A stretch of 36,694 bases of DNA, from the NCBI RefSeq assembly GCF_005863185.1, contig NZ_VBVZ01000004.1, forward strand, positions 1-36,694, written 5' to 3'. A program made the position numbers and the translations under genes. Below, one piece after another: positions 7,626 through 15,471 of this stretch (positions within the stretch are counted from its first letter, which is position 1; each line of letters begins with the position of its first letter). This DNA comes from Pseudomonas edaphica. GTDB taxonomy: Bacteria; Pseudomonadota; Gammaproteobacteria; Pseudomonadales; Pseudomonadaceae. Under the pieces are notes generated by a model that was given only the letters and a program-made list of their open reading frames with translations, ran no database searches and was not told the DNA's origin.

Positions 7626-7639
7626 TAATCCGCGGATTA
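7626..7639. promoter_or_regulatory. Perfect 14-base palindrome just upstream of wecB
   Basis: TAATCCGCGGATTA is fully symmetric and ends 45 bases before the wecB ATG. It overlaps the place where a proximal promoter or early leader would lie, so it is a good candidate operator for the ten-gene operon. The regulator is unknown. Confidence 0.45.
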
Positions 7640-7684
7640 TGACGTAAGCGTGCATTGATTTTTACTTTAAGTAGCGGTGTTGCG

Positions 7685-8824
7685 ATGACTTTAAGAACCC
7701 TGTGTGTATTCGGCACACGACCTGAAGCAATCAAAATGGCTCCCTTGGCGTTGAGCCTTGCAGCAGATGAGCGCTTCACTGCCAAGGTCTGCGTGACTGG
7801 ACAGCACCGAGAAATGCTCGACCAAGTGCTCAGTCTCTTTGAAATCAAGCCTGATTTCGATTTGAACATCATGAAGTCCGGCCAGGATCTGACCGATGTC
7901 ACGAGTGCCATCTTGCAGGGAATGAAAACTGTCTTCGCAACCTTCAAACCGGATATTGTCCTGGTCCATGGCGACACAGCGACGACGTTCGCCACCACAT
8001 TGGCCGCTTACTATCACCAAATTCCTGTGGCTCACGTCGAAGCCGGCCTGCGCACCGGAAACCTCTATTCTCCGTGGCCTGAAGAGGCAAACCGCAAGCT
8101 GACTGGCGCTCTTGCGGCATTGCACTTCGCACCCACTGAAACGTCCAGGCAGAATTTGCTGAGAGAGGGGGTCGCAAGCCAAAGCGTCCATGTGACCGGC
8201 AACACTGTCATTGACGCGTTGCTGGATGTGGTGGGCCGAATCAAGACCCGTCCTGCCCTGCAACAGCAATTTCACCAGCAGTTCTCGTTTCTGGGCGATT
8301 GCCAGCGAGTGATCCTGGTCACGGGTCATCGCCGCGAAAGTTTCGGCGGTGGCTTTGAGAATATCTGCCAGGCCTTGATCAATACGGCCCTGGAGTTCCC
8401 CGATGTCGAGATTGTGTACCCCGTTCACCTGAATCCGAATGTACGCGAGCCAGTCAATCGCCTGCTCAGCGACATCCAGAATATCCATCTGATCGAACCC
8501 CTGGATTATCTGCCCTTTGTGTATTTGATGGATCGCTCTTATCTAATTTTGAGTGATTCAGGTGGCATTCAGGAAGAGGCCCCCTCTTTAGGTAAACCTG
8601 TGCTGGTGATGCGTGACACCACAGAGCGTCCAGAGGCGGTTGACGCGGGCACAGTCAAACTTGTCGGGACTGAAATTGAGGCCATTACCTCTAACTTGAG
8701 AGTCTTGCTGACTGATGTTGAAGCCTATGGCCAGATGAGCTTCGCTCACAACCCCTATGGTGACGGAAAAGCATCCGCACGAATTCTCGATGTACTTTCA
8801 CGAATTAAAAAGGCTAATTCATGA
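7685..8824 (+). CDS. wecB: UDP-N-acetylglucosamine 2-epimerase (non-hydrolysing)
   Basis: Interconverts UDP-GlcNAc and UDP-ManNAc in the cytoplasm. The 379-residue protein aligns closely from end to end with enterobacterial WecB as I remember it. Visible signature segments are [12 protein letters not shown] near the start, VHGDTATT near 95, [27 protein letters not shown] (His near 213) and [30 protein letters not shown] chose the ATG at 7685, which matches the family start; an in-frame TTG at 7655 is possible. The ribosome site is weak. It is the first gene of the plus-strand operon, and its end overlaps wecC by four bases, so the two steps to UDP-ManNAcA are coupled. Confidence 0.95.
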   Translation: MTLRTLCVFGTRPEAIKMAPLALSLAADERFTAKVCVTGQHREMLDQVLSLFEIKPDFDLNIMKSGQDLTDVTSAILQGMKTVFATFKPDIVLVHGDTATTFATTLAAYYHQIPVAHVEAGLRTGNLYSPWPEEANRKLTGALAALHFAPTETSRQNLLREGVASQSVHVTGNTVIDALLDVVGRIKTRPALQQQFHQQFSFLGDCQRVILVTGHRRESFGGGFENICQALINTALEFPDVEIVYPVHLNPNVREPVNRLLSDIQNIHLIEPLDYLPFVYLMDRSYLILSDSGGIQEEAPSLGKPVLVMRDTTERPEAVDAGTVKLVGTEIEAITSNLRVLLTDVEAYGQMSFAHNPYGDGKASARILDVLSRIKKANS

Positions 8825-10086
8825 GCTTTGAAACTGTTTCTGTAGTCGGCCTCGGCTATATAGGGCTTCCGACGGCAGCTGTTTTCGCTGCACGTAAGAA
8901 AAAAGTCATTGGCGTCGACGTCAACCCGAACACAGTTGCAACCATCAACCGCGGCGAAATCCATATTATCGAACCGGATCTGGATATCGTCGTACGGGCC
9001 GCCGTTACCGAAGGCTATTTGCGGGCAACTCTAACCGCAGAGCCGGCCGATGCCTTCCTGATTGCCGTCCCGACACCGTTCAAGGGCGATCACGAACCCG
9101 ATCTTTCCTACATCGAATCAGCCAGCCGAGCCATTGCTCCCGTCCTGAAAAAGGGTGACTTGGTCGTGCTGGAATCAACCTCCCCAGTCGGGGCTACCGA
9201 GCAAATGTCTGCCTGGCTGGCAGAAGCCCGTCCGGACCTGACATTTCCGCAAACCCATGGCGCAGAGTCGGACATCCGCATAGCGCATTGCCCCGAGCGC
9301 GTGCTGCCGGGTCACGTACTGCGGGAGTTGATCGAAAACGATCGCATCATCGGCGGGCTTACCAGCAAATGTTCAGAAGCAGCGCGGTCTCTGTATAAAA
9401 CATTCGTTGAGGGTGAATGCATCATCACCGACGCCCGCACCGCCGAAATGTGCAAACTCACAGAGAACAGCTTTCGCGACGTGAATATCGCGTTTGCCAA
9501 TGAACTGTCGATGATCTGCGACGAACTCAACATCAATGTATGGGAGCTGATCCGCCTTGCGAATCACCACCCTCGCGTTAATATCCTGCAACCTGGCCCC
9601 GGTGTGGGCGGTCACTGCATCGCTGTCGACCCCTGGTTCATTGTCAGCAAAACGCCCGCCCTCGCACGCCTGATCCGCACCGCAAGGGAAGTGAATGACA
9701 GCAAGCCAAAGTGGGTATTGGAGCAGGTTCAACTGGCTATCGGTCAATTCCTGCAGGAACACCCGTCGAAAACCGCCAAGGACGTTACGGTTGCCTGCCT
9801 CGGGCTGGCCTTCAAGCCGGACATCGACGACTTGCGTGAAAGTCCATCCTTAGAGATCACCGCACACATTGCCCAGTCCCATCCCGGTACTGTTCTGGCG
9901 ATTGAACCGAATATCGCGCACCTGCCGGCTCGCCTTGAAGGTATTGCAACCCTGAGCGGAATCGATCAGGCGCTGTCATCTGCGCACGTGATTGTCCTGC
10001 TGGTCGATCACAGCGTATTCAAGAAAATCCCGAGCGCACGCCTGTCCTCGCTCAAAGTCATCGACACACGCGGTGTGTGGGCTTGA
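8821..10086 (+). CDS. wecC: UDP-N-acetyl-D-mannosamine dehydrogenase
   Basis: Oxidises UDP-ManNAc to UDP-ManNAcA using two NAD molecules. The 421-residue protein closely resembles enterobacterial WecC, with an N-terminal Rossmann fold ([13 protein letters not shown], residues 8-20), a central helix region with [19 protein letters not shown], the catalytic Cys in [14 protein letters not shown], and the C-terminal UDP-binding domain ([17 protein letters not shown]). It starts within the wecB stop in an ATGA overlap. A 136-base gap with a strong hairpin follows, so expression of the downstream genes may be set separately. The product is the likely uronic acid of the repeat unit and a candidate substrate for the AsnB paralogue. 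Confidence 0.95.
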   Translation: MSFETVSVVGLGYIGLPTAAVFAARKKKVIGVDVNPNTVATINRGEIHIIEPDLDIVVRAAVTEGYLRATLTAEPADAFLIAVPTPFKGDHEPDLSYIESASRAIAPVLKKGDLVVLESTSPVGATEQMSAWLAEARPDLTFPQTHGAESDIRIAHCPERVLPGHVLRELIENDRIIGGLTSKCSEAARSLYKTFVEGECIITDARTAEMCKLTENSFRDVNIAFANELSMICDELNINVWELIRLANHHPRVNILQPGPGVGGHCIAVDPWFIVSKTPALARLIRTAREVNDSKPKWVLEQVQLAIGQFLQEHPSKTAKDVTVACLGLAFKPDIDDLRESPSLEITAHIAQSHPGTVLAIEPNIAHLPARLEGIATLSGIDQALSSAHVIVLLVDHSVFKKIPSARLSSLKVIDTRGVWA

Positions 10087-10106
10087 AAAAAGCTTGATGA
10101 ATACCG

Positions 10107-10150
10107 CTTGGAAATCGACGCAAGCCGTTAGTATTGCGTCGGTTTCCGAG
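10107..10150 (+). other. Long RNA hairpin between wecC and wzx
   Basis: Bases 10107-10123 pair with 10134-10150 over 17 positions around a ten-base loop. Fifteen pairs are Watson-Crick and two (109 with 148, 115 with 142) are G-U in plus-strand RNA. Those two would be C-A mismatches on the minus strand, which suggests the plus-strand transcript is the functional one. No U run follows, so an mRNA-processing or stability element, or a partial barrier, is likelier than a standard terminator. Confidence 0.6.
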
Positions 10151-10180
10151 CACCGAGCTGGGCACGTTTGTTAAATGATC

Positions 10181-10192
10181 ATGCAATTGCAT
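10181..10192. promoter_or_regulatory. Palindrome upstream of wzx
   Basis: ATGCAATTGCAT is a perfect 12-base palindrome that overlaps a second one, ATGATCAT (10175-10182). It lies 30 bases before the wzx start and after the hairpin. It may mark an internal promoter or operator; no -35/-10 pair is clear. Confidence 0.3.
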
Positions 10193-10222
10193 TTGTCATG
10201 ATGAGGTTCAAGAGGTTCTGGC

Positions 10223-11467
10223 ATGGTCAATTTATTGATCCAGGTGCTGACACTGATAAGTGGCCTGGTTGTTAACTTTGTGATTCCCGGACTTTACGGC
10301 TTGGAAGCGTACGGCGCATTCATCAAGGCCAACGTGCTGGTATTTTTATTTCAAAAACTGTTGGATATCGTCAATGAGCAGCTGATTGCCACCGTGGAGG
10401 CCGAGTACATTCTGGTGACTTCATTATTTATGGCCGTACTGATTTTTGTACTGTTCAGCGCTGTGAACCTGATTGACCACATTGGCAACCCACTCCTGCT
10501 TGGGGTGATGCTTTTGAGCTCGGCATGCCTGTTATCGCTGTTCGGGCTACGCCTGCAACGCTGGATCGTGGCCTACCTGGTGCTATTTCTTGGCGTGTTT
10601 TTCACGCTCCTGTTTATCAGCTACCAACAAATAGTCTCGCTGACTATCGTCGACATACTGATTCTGACCAACTTGATTCCGTGCGCGTTTGCGGTAGTGG
10701 TGCTTTTTTTCAAAGGTGCGAAACTGCCCGTCGGCAAACAGCTGCTGCAGACCTGCCAAGGTGTGCTGCTGTTATTACCCAGAATGATATCCATCACCCT
10801 GGTGTTCAATCTGTTCACCAACATCTTGCCCTTCATTCTTTCCAAGAGCCTGCCCGTGCGCGACCTTGGATTGTTCAGGGTCATCGTCTCGATCATTCAA
10901 TCCGCTACCAGCCTGTTCCCCATCAACGTCAGGGCAGTGTTTGTCGCCTTCGTCTCGGGCGGGCAACGCCAAGCGCAATATAGAATCATCACGTCGATCG
11001 CTATTTTCTACTTCGCGTTGGTAGGCTTATCGGGGTACGCAGCGGTTTGGCTGTTCCCTCAGTACTCGAACTATCTGGTGATGCTGCCCTGCCTGCCAGT
11101 GCTGTACTGGGCAGTGGTAACAGAGCGCTATCTGGTCGCCTCCGGCCTGCACCGTAAAGTCATCGTGGCAAACCTTGTCATTGCCCCACTGGCCATAACG
11201 AGCATGATTCTGTTTGTCAAAGACTTGAACCAGGCACAGTTGTTCTACGCTATCGGGTTCTCGGCCTACTTGTTGTTCCTGCACATAAGCTGCCGTCCAG
11301 GCATTCGCTTGCCGGTAGTTTTTTGGGTCGCCTTACTCTCTCCCCTGACTATCTTTTTGACACACATCAGCCTGGTCTGGGCCGTGCTGTATATGTGCTC
11401 GCTCATGATCATTGCAGTGGGAGCACTCCAGCTTCGACCCGCTGATCTTCGCACGCTGAGGTTTTAA
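10223..11467 (+). CDS. wzx: Wzx-like polysaccharide flippase
   Basis: A 414-residue polytopic membrane protein with about twelve hydrophobic helices and few charged loops. Its N-terminus (LISGLVVNFVIPGLYGLEAYGAFIKANVLVFLF) follows the helix pattern of Wzx/MATE-type exporters, which move undecaprenyl-linked repeat units to the periplasmic face. Sequence conservation in this family is low, so the call rests on topology, length and position in the cluster. AGAGG lies seven bases before the ATG. It is followed two bases later by the acetyltransferase gene. The alternative that this is the polymerase is less likely, because the gene at 11948 has the large late periplasmic loop expected of Wzy. Confidence 0.72.
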   Translation: MVNLLIQVLTLISGLVVNFVIPGLYGLEAYGAFIKANVLVFLFQKLLDIVNEQLIATVEAEYILVTSLFMAVLIFVLFSAVNLIDHIGNPLLLGVMLLSSACLLSLFGLRLQRWIVAYLVLFLGVFFTLLFISYQQIVSLTIVDILILTNLIPCAFAVVVLFFKGAKLPVGKQLLQTCQGVLLLLPRMISITLVFNLFTNILPFILSKSLPVRDLGLFRVIVSIIQSATSLFPINVRAVFVAFVSGGQRQAQYRIITSIAIFYFALVGLSGYAAVWLFPQYSNYLVMLPCLPVLYWAVVTERYLVASGLHRKVIVANLVIAPLAITSMILFVKDLNQAQLFYAIGFSAYLLFLHISCRPGIRLPVVFWVALLSPLTIFLTHISLVWAVLYMCSLMIIAVGALQLRPADLRTLRF

Positions 11468-11469
11468 CC

Positions 11470-11931
11470 GTGAACGCAGTAAAACTTTATCGAGTTGGAA
11501 ACTGGCTGCACCGGCGTCGAGTGCCGTTATTACCAGGCCTTGTTCGAAATGTGATTTTCCTACTGTTCAACTCTTACATTCCAATTACCGCAACGATCGG
11601 AAGGGGCACGATATTCGCCTATGGCGCGATCGGCGTTGTACTGCACGCAAATGCCAAGGTTGGCGACGGCTGTGTGCTGGGCCAAGGCATCACCATCGGC
11701 GCCGCTGAGGGTTATGTCACCAGCGAGATCAATCGCTGCCCCGTCATCGGTGACAACTGCTACATAGGGGCCGGGGCAAAGATCATTGGCGATATCGTCA
11801 TCGGCAATAACTGTCAAATTGGCGCTTCAGCGGTCGTATTGAAAGACGTGCCTGATAATTCAATCGTTGTGGGAATACCCGCAAAAGTGATTGGACAAAC
11901 AGCCAGCGACTATAAAGCCATACGCCCTTGA
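11470..11931 (+). CDS. Left-handed beta-helix acyltransferase (serine acetyltransferase-like)
   Basis: A 153-residue hexapeptide-repeat protein. An N-terminal helical part (VKLYRVGNWLHRRRVPLLPG) is followed by repeated [LIV]G-X4 turns from about residue 38 to 140, with VLHANAKVGDGCVLGQGITIGA holding the likely catalytic His, and the usual closing IVVGIPAKVIG. It has the CysE/NodL fold but lacks the full N-terminal domain of biosynthetic serine acetyltransferases. It therefore probably O-acetylates a sugar of the polysaccharide, with acetyl-CoA as donor. It begins at a GTG two bases after the wzx stop, so it is probably translated in coupling with wzx. The acceptor sugar cannot be told from the sequence. 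Confidence 0.8.
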   Translation: MNAVKLYRVGNWLHRRRVPLLPGLVRNVIFLLFNSYIPITATIGRGTIFAYGAIGVVLHANAKVGDGCVLGQGITIGAAEGYVTSEINRCPVIGDNCYIGAGAKIIGDIVIGNNCQIGASAVVLKDVPDNSIVVGIPAKVIGQTASDYKAIRP

Positions 11932-11947
11932 ACAATGGAGTACCGCA

Positions 11948-13570
11948 ATGCGTCAACCTGACTGCGTAAAAAATTCCATGGCGATCACGGCGGCAGCGCT
12001 CATCGCCATTTTATTTATGCTGGATCCTGGCGTGCTTTTCTACACGGCCATTATCGGCAGCGCTTTATTGGTATTGACGGCCATCATGTCGCCTTGGCTG
12101 GGTTTATTGGCGCTATTCCCATTGGCCTTTGCTCTCCACCCCGCGCCCACTTCGTTGGGCGCTCAGGAAGTGGCGTTTGCTGCCCTGCTGGTGGCGGTAT
12201 TCCTCAGCGCATTGATCAAATTGCTCCGTACTCTGGGTTTTACATCGGTCCTGCGCCTGTTCGCCGCGCCATTGCTAATAGGCCTTGGGTTTCTAGTGCT
12301 GAACCTGGTTGTAGCGATGTACCACCATGTTCCGATGACTGATTGGCTCAGAGGGGTCGTGCCCTTTCTGTTTATCTATGCACTGATCCCGATCTGCGCT
12401 CTTGTAGGCCGCGAAGAAAACAACGTTCGTTGGCTCGGCGCTTCGGTGGGAACCCTGATTTTATTGACCGCAGGCTACATCGTTTTCTATTACTTCTATC
12501 ACGGTCTGTGGCAGCCGTACTGGACCCTTGAGGTCAACGGGGAGATGGTAAAAATCCCTTATGAAGAAGCGCTGCGCAACGTTAACGCACAGGGCCCAAT
12601 GCGTGATCGCATCACCATGGTGCTGGCGCAAGCAACCGACGCGATCCTGCCGCTGGGCATGGTGCTCGGCTATGTCGTCGGCACGCTGACCCCTGACCGA
12701 AGGGTTGCATGGATCAGTGGCCTGATATCGCTGCTATGCACAGCCGCCGTGCTGATCACATTCACACGAAGCATGCTGATCAGTGCACTTCTCGTCATTG
12801 GCTTGTTCGCGCTCTATACCTTTTTCGCGCGCAGGCACTTATGGCTAAAAGTAGTATCCGGCATTGTCATTCAAGCGCTGTTTTGCCTTGTGTTTATTTT
12901 TGCCACCGGCATGCAAGACGTATGGCTCGGGCGCATGAACTCCCTGGCGAATACTGCATTACCTATCGCAACCTCTTCCATTGCGTCCATGGGAGAGAAA
13001 CACACGCAGCCTGACGCTGCGGCGCCTGTAGTCTCCGAGTCCAAGCCCGCTGCCAACGAGAAGCAGGACTTCAACGTCTCTTCCCGGGTACAGGAATATA
13101 AAATCGCCTGGCGCATGTTTCAGGACCACCCCGCGCTAGGCAATGGTATCGGGATCAAACACGAGATGCGCTGGGAGAAGCCCGGCGGTGATTCATTCAC
13201 GGAGTCAGTTGGCTATATCCATAACTGGCCACTGTACATGCTGATGGTCGGCGGCGTCTTAGGGCTGCTGATGTACATCACTGTCCTAGGTGCTCCCGTT
13301 TTATATCGGTTCACCACTCTAAAGTCCGACCCCGCTCACCTCACCGTGATTCGCACGGCGGTCATAACGCTGGCGATCTACGGGTTGTTCTTCGCGGTGT
13401 TTCGCCTGATCTCTTTCAACTTACTGCTCGCAGCAGCTTGGGGCGTAATGCTGGCGCATAAGCATTCAAATCAAATGATGGGTACCGCCTTGCCTGACGG
13501 GCATACAGCGTCACTCTCCAACACCAGGCCGGAAACGGTCGTCAAAGACCCCAGGGAGACGTCGGTATAA
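11948..13570 (+). CDS. Wzy-like O-antigen polymerase / O-antigen ligase-family membrane protein
   Basis: A 540-residue membrane protein with about eleven to twelve hydrophobic segments and one long hydrophilic loop at roughly residues 345-405. The loop holds SSRVQEYKIAWRMFQDHPALGNGIGIKHE; the W..F..HP..G.G.G pattern is the family hallmark of Wzy/WaaL proteins. Polymerisation of lipid-linked repeats at the periplasmic face is the likely job, because the gene lies inside the unit-synthesis operon. The loop starts with a disordered, Pro/Ala/Glu/Lys-rich stretch (about 355-385) not usual in the family. I chose the ATG at 11948, with GGAG seven bases upstream; the open frame starts at 11891. Its stop codon shares one base with the asnB start. 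Confidence 0.8.
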   Translation: MRQPDCVKNSMAITAAALIAILFMLDPGVLFYTAIIGSALLVLTAIMSPWLGLLALFPLAFALHPAPTSLGAQEVAFAALLVAVFLSALIKLLRTLGFTSVLRLFAAPLLIGLGFLVLNLVVAMYHHVPMTDWLRGVVPFLFIYALIPICALVGREENNVRWLGASVGTLILLTAGYIVFYYFYHGLWQPYWTLEVNGEMVKIPYEEALRNVNAQGPMRDRITMVLAQATDAILPLGMVLGYVVGTLTPDRRVAWISGLISLLCTAAVLITFTRSMLISALLVIGLFALYTFFARRHLWLKVVSGIVIQALFCLVFIFATGMQDVWLGRMNSLANTALPIATSSIASMGEKHTQPDAAAPVVSESKPAANEKQDFNVSSRVQEYKIAWRMFQDHPALGNGIGIKHEMRWEKPGGDSFTESVGYIHNWPLYMLMVGGVLGLLMYITVLGAPVLYRFTTLKSDPAHLTVIRTAVITLAIYGLFFAVFRLISFNLLLAAAWGVMLAHKHSNQMMGTALPDGHTASLSNTRPETVVKDPRETSV

Positions 13571-15411
13571 TGTGTGGCCTCAGCTTTTTTGCAGTCAAAG
13601 ACGGTGTACCCGAGACCCAGGCCCAAATGGAAAAAAGCCTGGCGGTTACACGGCACCGTGGCCCGGATGCATCCGGCACCTATTTCGCCAGTGTCGCGGG
13701 CTATCAGGTAGGGCTAGGACACAACAGGCTGAGCATCCTGGATTTGTCACCGACTGGCAGCCAGCCGATGTTTGCCGACAATCATGGTGTAAGTATCGTG
13801 TTCAATGGCGAGGTGTTTAACCATCACGAATTGCGCCGGCAACTGATCGAAAAAGGCTATACCTTCAAAGGCACCTCCGATACCGAAGTTATCCTGCAAT
13901 TGTACGTAGAACATCAAGAGCAGGCCTTTGCACTGCTTGAAGGCATGTTCACGTTTGTCATATTGGATGAGCCGCGCCAAAAAACCTTTCTGGTAAGGGA
14001 CGTCGTTGGCATCAAGCCGGTGTATTGCTACACCGGCGTCGACGGCTTCTACGCCTGCTCAGAAATCCGCGGCCTGAAATGTTTTTCGCAGGTAAACACC
14101 GACATAGACCCTGATGATGTCTTTGAGTTTTTCAACAACGGCTTTCTCTACGAGCCCAACACCGGCTACACATCCATCAAGAAACTGATGCCCGGTAGTT
14201 ACCTGGCGTTCGACCTGGCAACCGGCAAGATGACAACCCAGCGTTACCAGAGCGCCATGAGCTTCAAGACCGAGCAAAGCCTCGTGCAGGATGTGCGTTC
14301 TGCCGTGACGCGCCAATTGGAAGCGGACGTCCCGGTCGGGGTATTTTTCAGTGGTGGCGCAGACTCCAGCATCCTGGCAAGTTTCACCGGTGATGCTGAC
14401 TTATTTTTTGCACAGTACGACGCAACGGACGACTCCGCTGTCGATACGAAGTTTTCCGCCAGGATCGCCGAACACCTTGGCAAAAAGCTGGTGGTCACGG
14501 AGATTCTCGACTCAGATATAGACCCCTTCGAGTCCATCGACTTCGTCGCTGCCAACACCGAAGAACTGGTATCCGACTATACGTTCTGGGCAACCTACCG
14601 CTTGTCCACCGAAGCCAGGAAAAGTGGATATACCGTCATGCTCAGTGGCATGGGCGGAGATGAGGCGTTTGCAGGTTACCCACGCTACACAGTACTCAAG
14701 CATCACACACTCATCAGGCTGCTGTATCCCGTATTAAGTGCACTGCTAAAACTCAAGTTATTTCCAAAGCGGCTCGACAAAAAGTTCGAACGGTTGGTGT
14801 CCTATGCTCAGGAAAACTATTGGCCCCTGGCGTATTCGCGCATGCTGGGGTACTTCTCCCGCCAAGAGTTGCAGGGCTTTTTTCGTGACTACAACGAGCT
14901 TGAACGACACTACAAGCAACGCCTGTCCGGCGTAATGGATCAGTACAGCGGCGCCGTTGAAGACAAAGTCAAATGTGCACAGCATTTTGACCAGACAGGC
15001 TTCTTGAGCCATAACCTGAGTGTCTCGGACAAGGCCAGTATGTTGGCCAGTATCGAACTGCGCGTTCCGTTGCTGGACGAGCGTGTGGTGGCCAGCGGTC
15101 TTGCAACCTCAAGTGCAGATTTGCTTAAAGGCGGAGCGCCAAAGGCCCCACTCAAACAGCTCCTGAAAAGTCTGCTTCCCGCCTCATTGGTTGATCGCCC
15201 CAAAACAGGCTTCAACCCACCTCTGGATGGCATTATTCAACGCATAGGCCAACAACGCCTGCTCGCCGAGTTCGAGCGCATCTACACCTATGTGGCCCGA
15301 GGAGAGGTGGAAAAATTAGTGAACAATCATTTTTCAGGCAGCGCAAACAACACCTACAAACTCTGGCAGGTGTTGTACTTCGAGCGCTGGCTGAAAATAA
15401 ATTTCCCTTAA
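13570..15411 (+). CDS. asnB: Asparagine synthase-like glutamine amidotransferase (AsnB type)
   Basis: A 613-residue two-domain enzyme. The N-terminal class II glutaminase domain (residues 1 to about 210) starts at the nucleophile Cys2 (MCGLSFF) and has RHRGPDASG, NRLSILDLSPTGSQPM, FNGEVFNHHELR and SDTEVILQLY. The C-terminal synthetase domain has the ATP loop FFSGGADSSI near residue 260 and SGMGGDEAFAGYPRY. Both half-reactions look intact. Within a sugar cluster such paralogues usually amidate a hexuronic acid (WbpS of P. aeruginosa O6 is the precedent), here perhaps ManNAcA to its amide, rather than make free asparagine. It begins in a TAATG overlap with the preceding gene. The substrate is inferred from context only. 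Confidence 0.88.
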   Translation: MCGLSFFAVKDGVPETQAQMEKSLAVTRHRGPDASGTYFASVAGYQVGLGHNRLSILDLSPTGSQPMFADNHGVSIVFNGEVFNHHELRRQLIEKGYTFKGTSDTEVILQLYVEHQEQAFALLEGMFTFVILDEPRQKTFLVRDVVGIKPVYCYTGVDGFYACSEIRGLKCFSQVNTDIDPDDVFEFFNNGFLYEPNTGYTSIKKLMPGSYLAFDLATGKMTTQRYQSAMSFKTEQSLVQDVRSAVTRQLEADVPVGVFFSGGADSSILASFTGDADLFFAQYDATDDSAVDTKFSARIAEHLGKKLVVTEILDSDIDPFESIDFVAANTEELVSDYTFWATYRLSTEARKSGYTVMLSGMGGDEAFAGYPRYTVLKHHTLIRLLYPVLSALLKLKLFPKRLDKKFERLVSYAQENYWPLAYSRMLGYFSRQELQGFFRDYNELERHYKQRLSGVMDQYSGAVEDKVKCAQHFDQTGFLSHNLSVSDKASMLASIELRVPLLDERVVASGLATSSADLLKGGAPKAPLKQLLKSLLPASLVDRPKTGFNPPLDGIIQRIGQQRLLAEFERIYTYVARGEVEKLVNNHFSGSANNTYKLWQVLYFERWLKINFP

Positions 15412-15416
15412 CTGGC

Positions 15417-15456
15417 GTCAGTCAATACTCACTACTTTAACTTTCAAGTGACTGAC
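15417..15456 (+). other. Inverted repeat in the asnB-heparinase gap
   Basis: GTCAGTCA (15417-15424) and TGACTGAC (15449-15456) are perfect complements with a 24-base spacer. The right arm covers the GTG at 15448, an alternative start of the next gene. It may modulate translation between the two genes; the long spacer keeps this uncertain. Confidence 0.3.
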
Positions 15457-15471
15457 CTAAGCAGGACGTTG

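Larger units (their letters stand above)
6496..7684. other. Gene-free, A/T-rich divergent regulatory region between wbpM and wecB
   Basis: About 1.2 kb without a convincing gene apart from the weak upstream ORF at 6483-6617. It separates minus-strand wbpM from plus-strand wecB, so it must hold both promoters. It is visibly richer in A and T than the flanking housekeeping genes. It contains at least six short perfect palindromes, an eight-base-stem hairpin and a ten-base tandem repeat, listed separately. A possible sigma-70 promoter for wecB reads TTGACT at 7238-7243, 16 bases, then TAATCC preceded by TGC. No GGCGGTAG ops element was found upstream of wecB. The other frames here have no recognisable family and no good ribosome site. 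Confidence 0.6.

Noticed and set aside
7560-7684. JUMPstart/ops element for RfaH upstream of wecB
   Set aside because: Searched for GGCGGTAG before the operon. Only a loose GTAGCGG near 7671 is present, which does not match.
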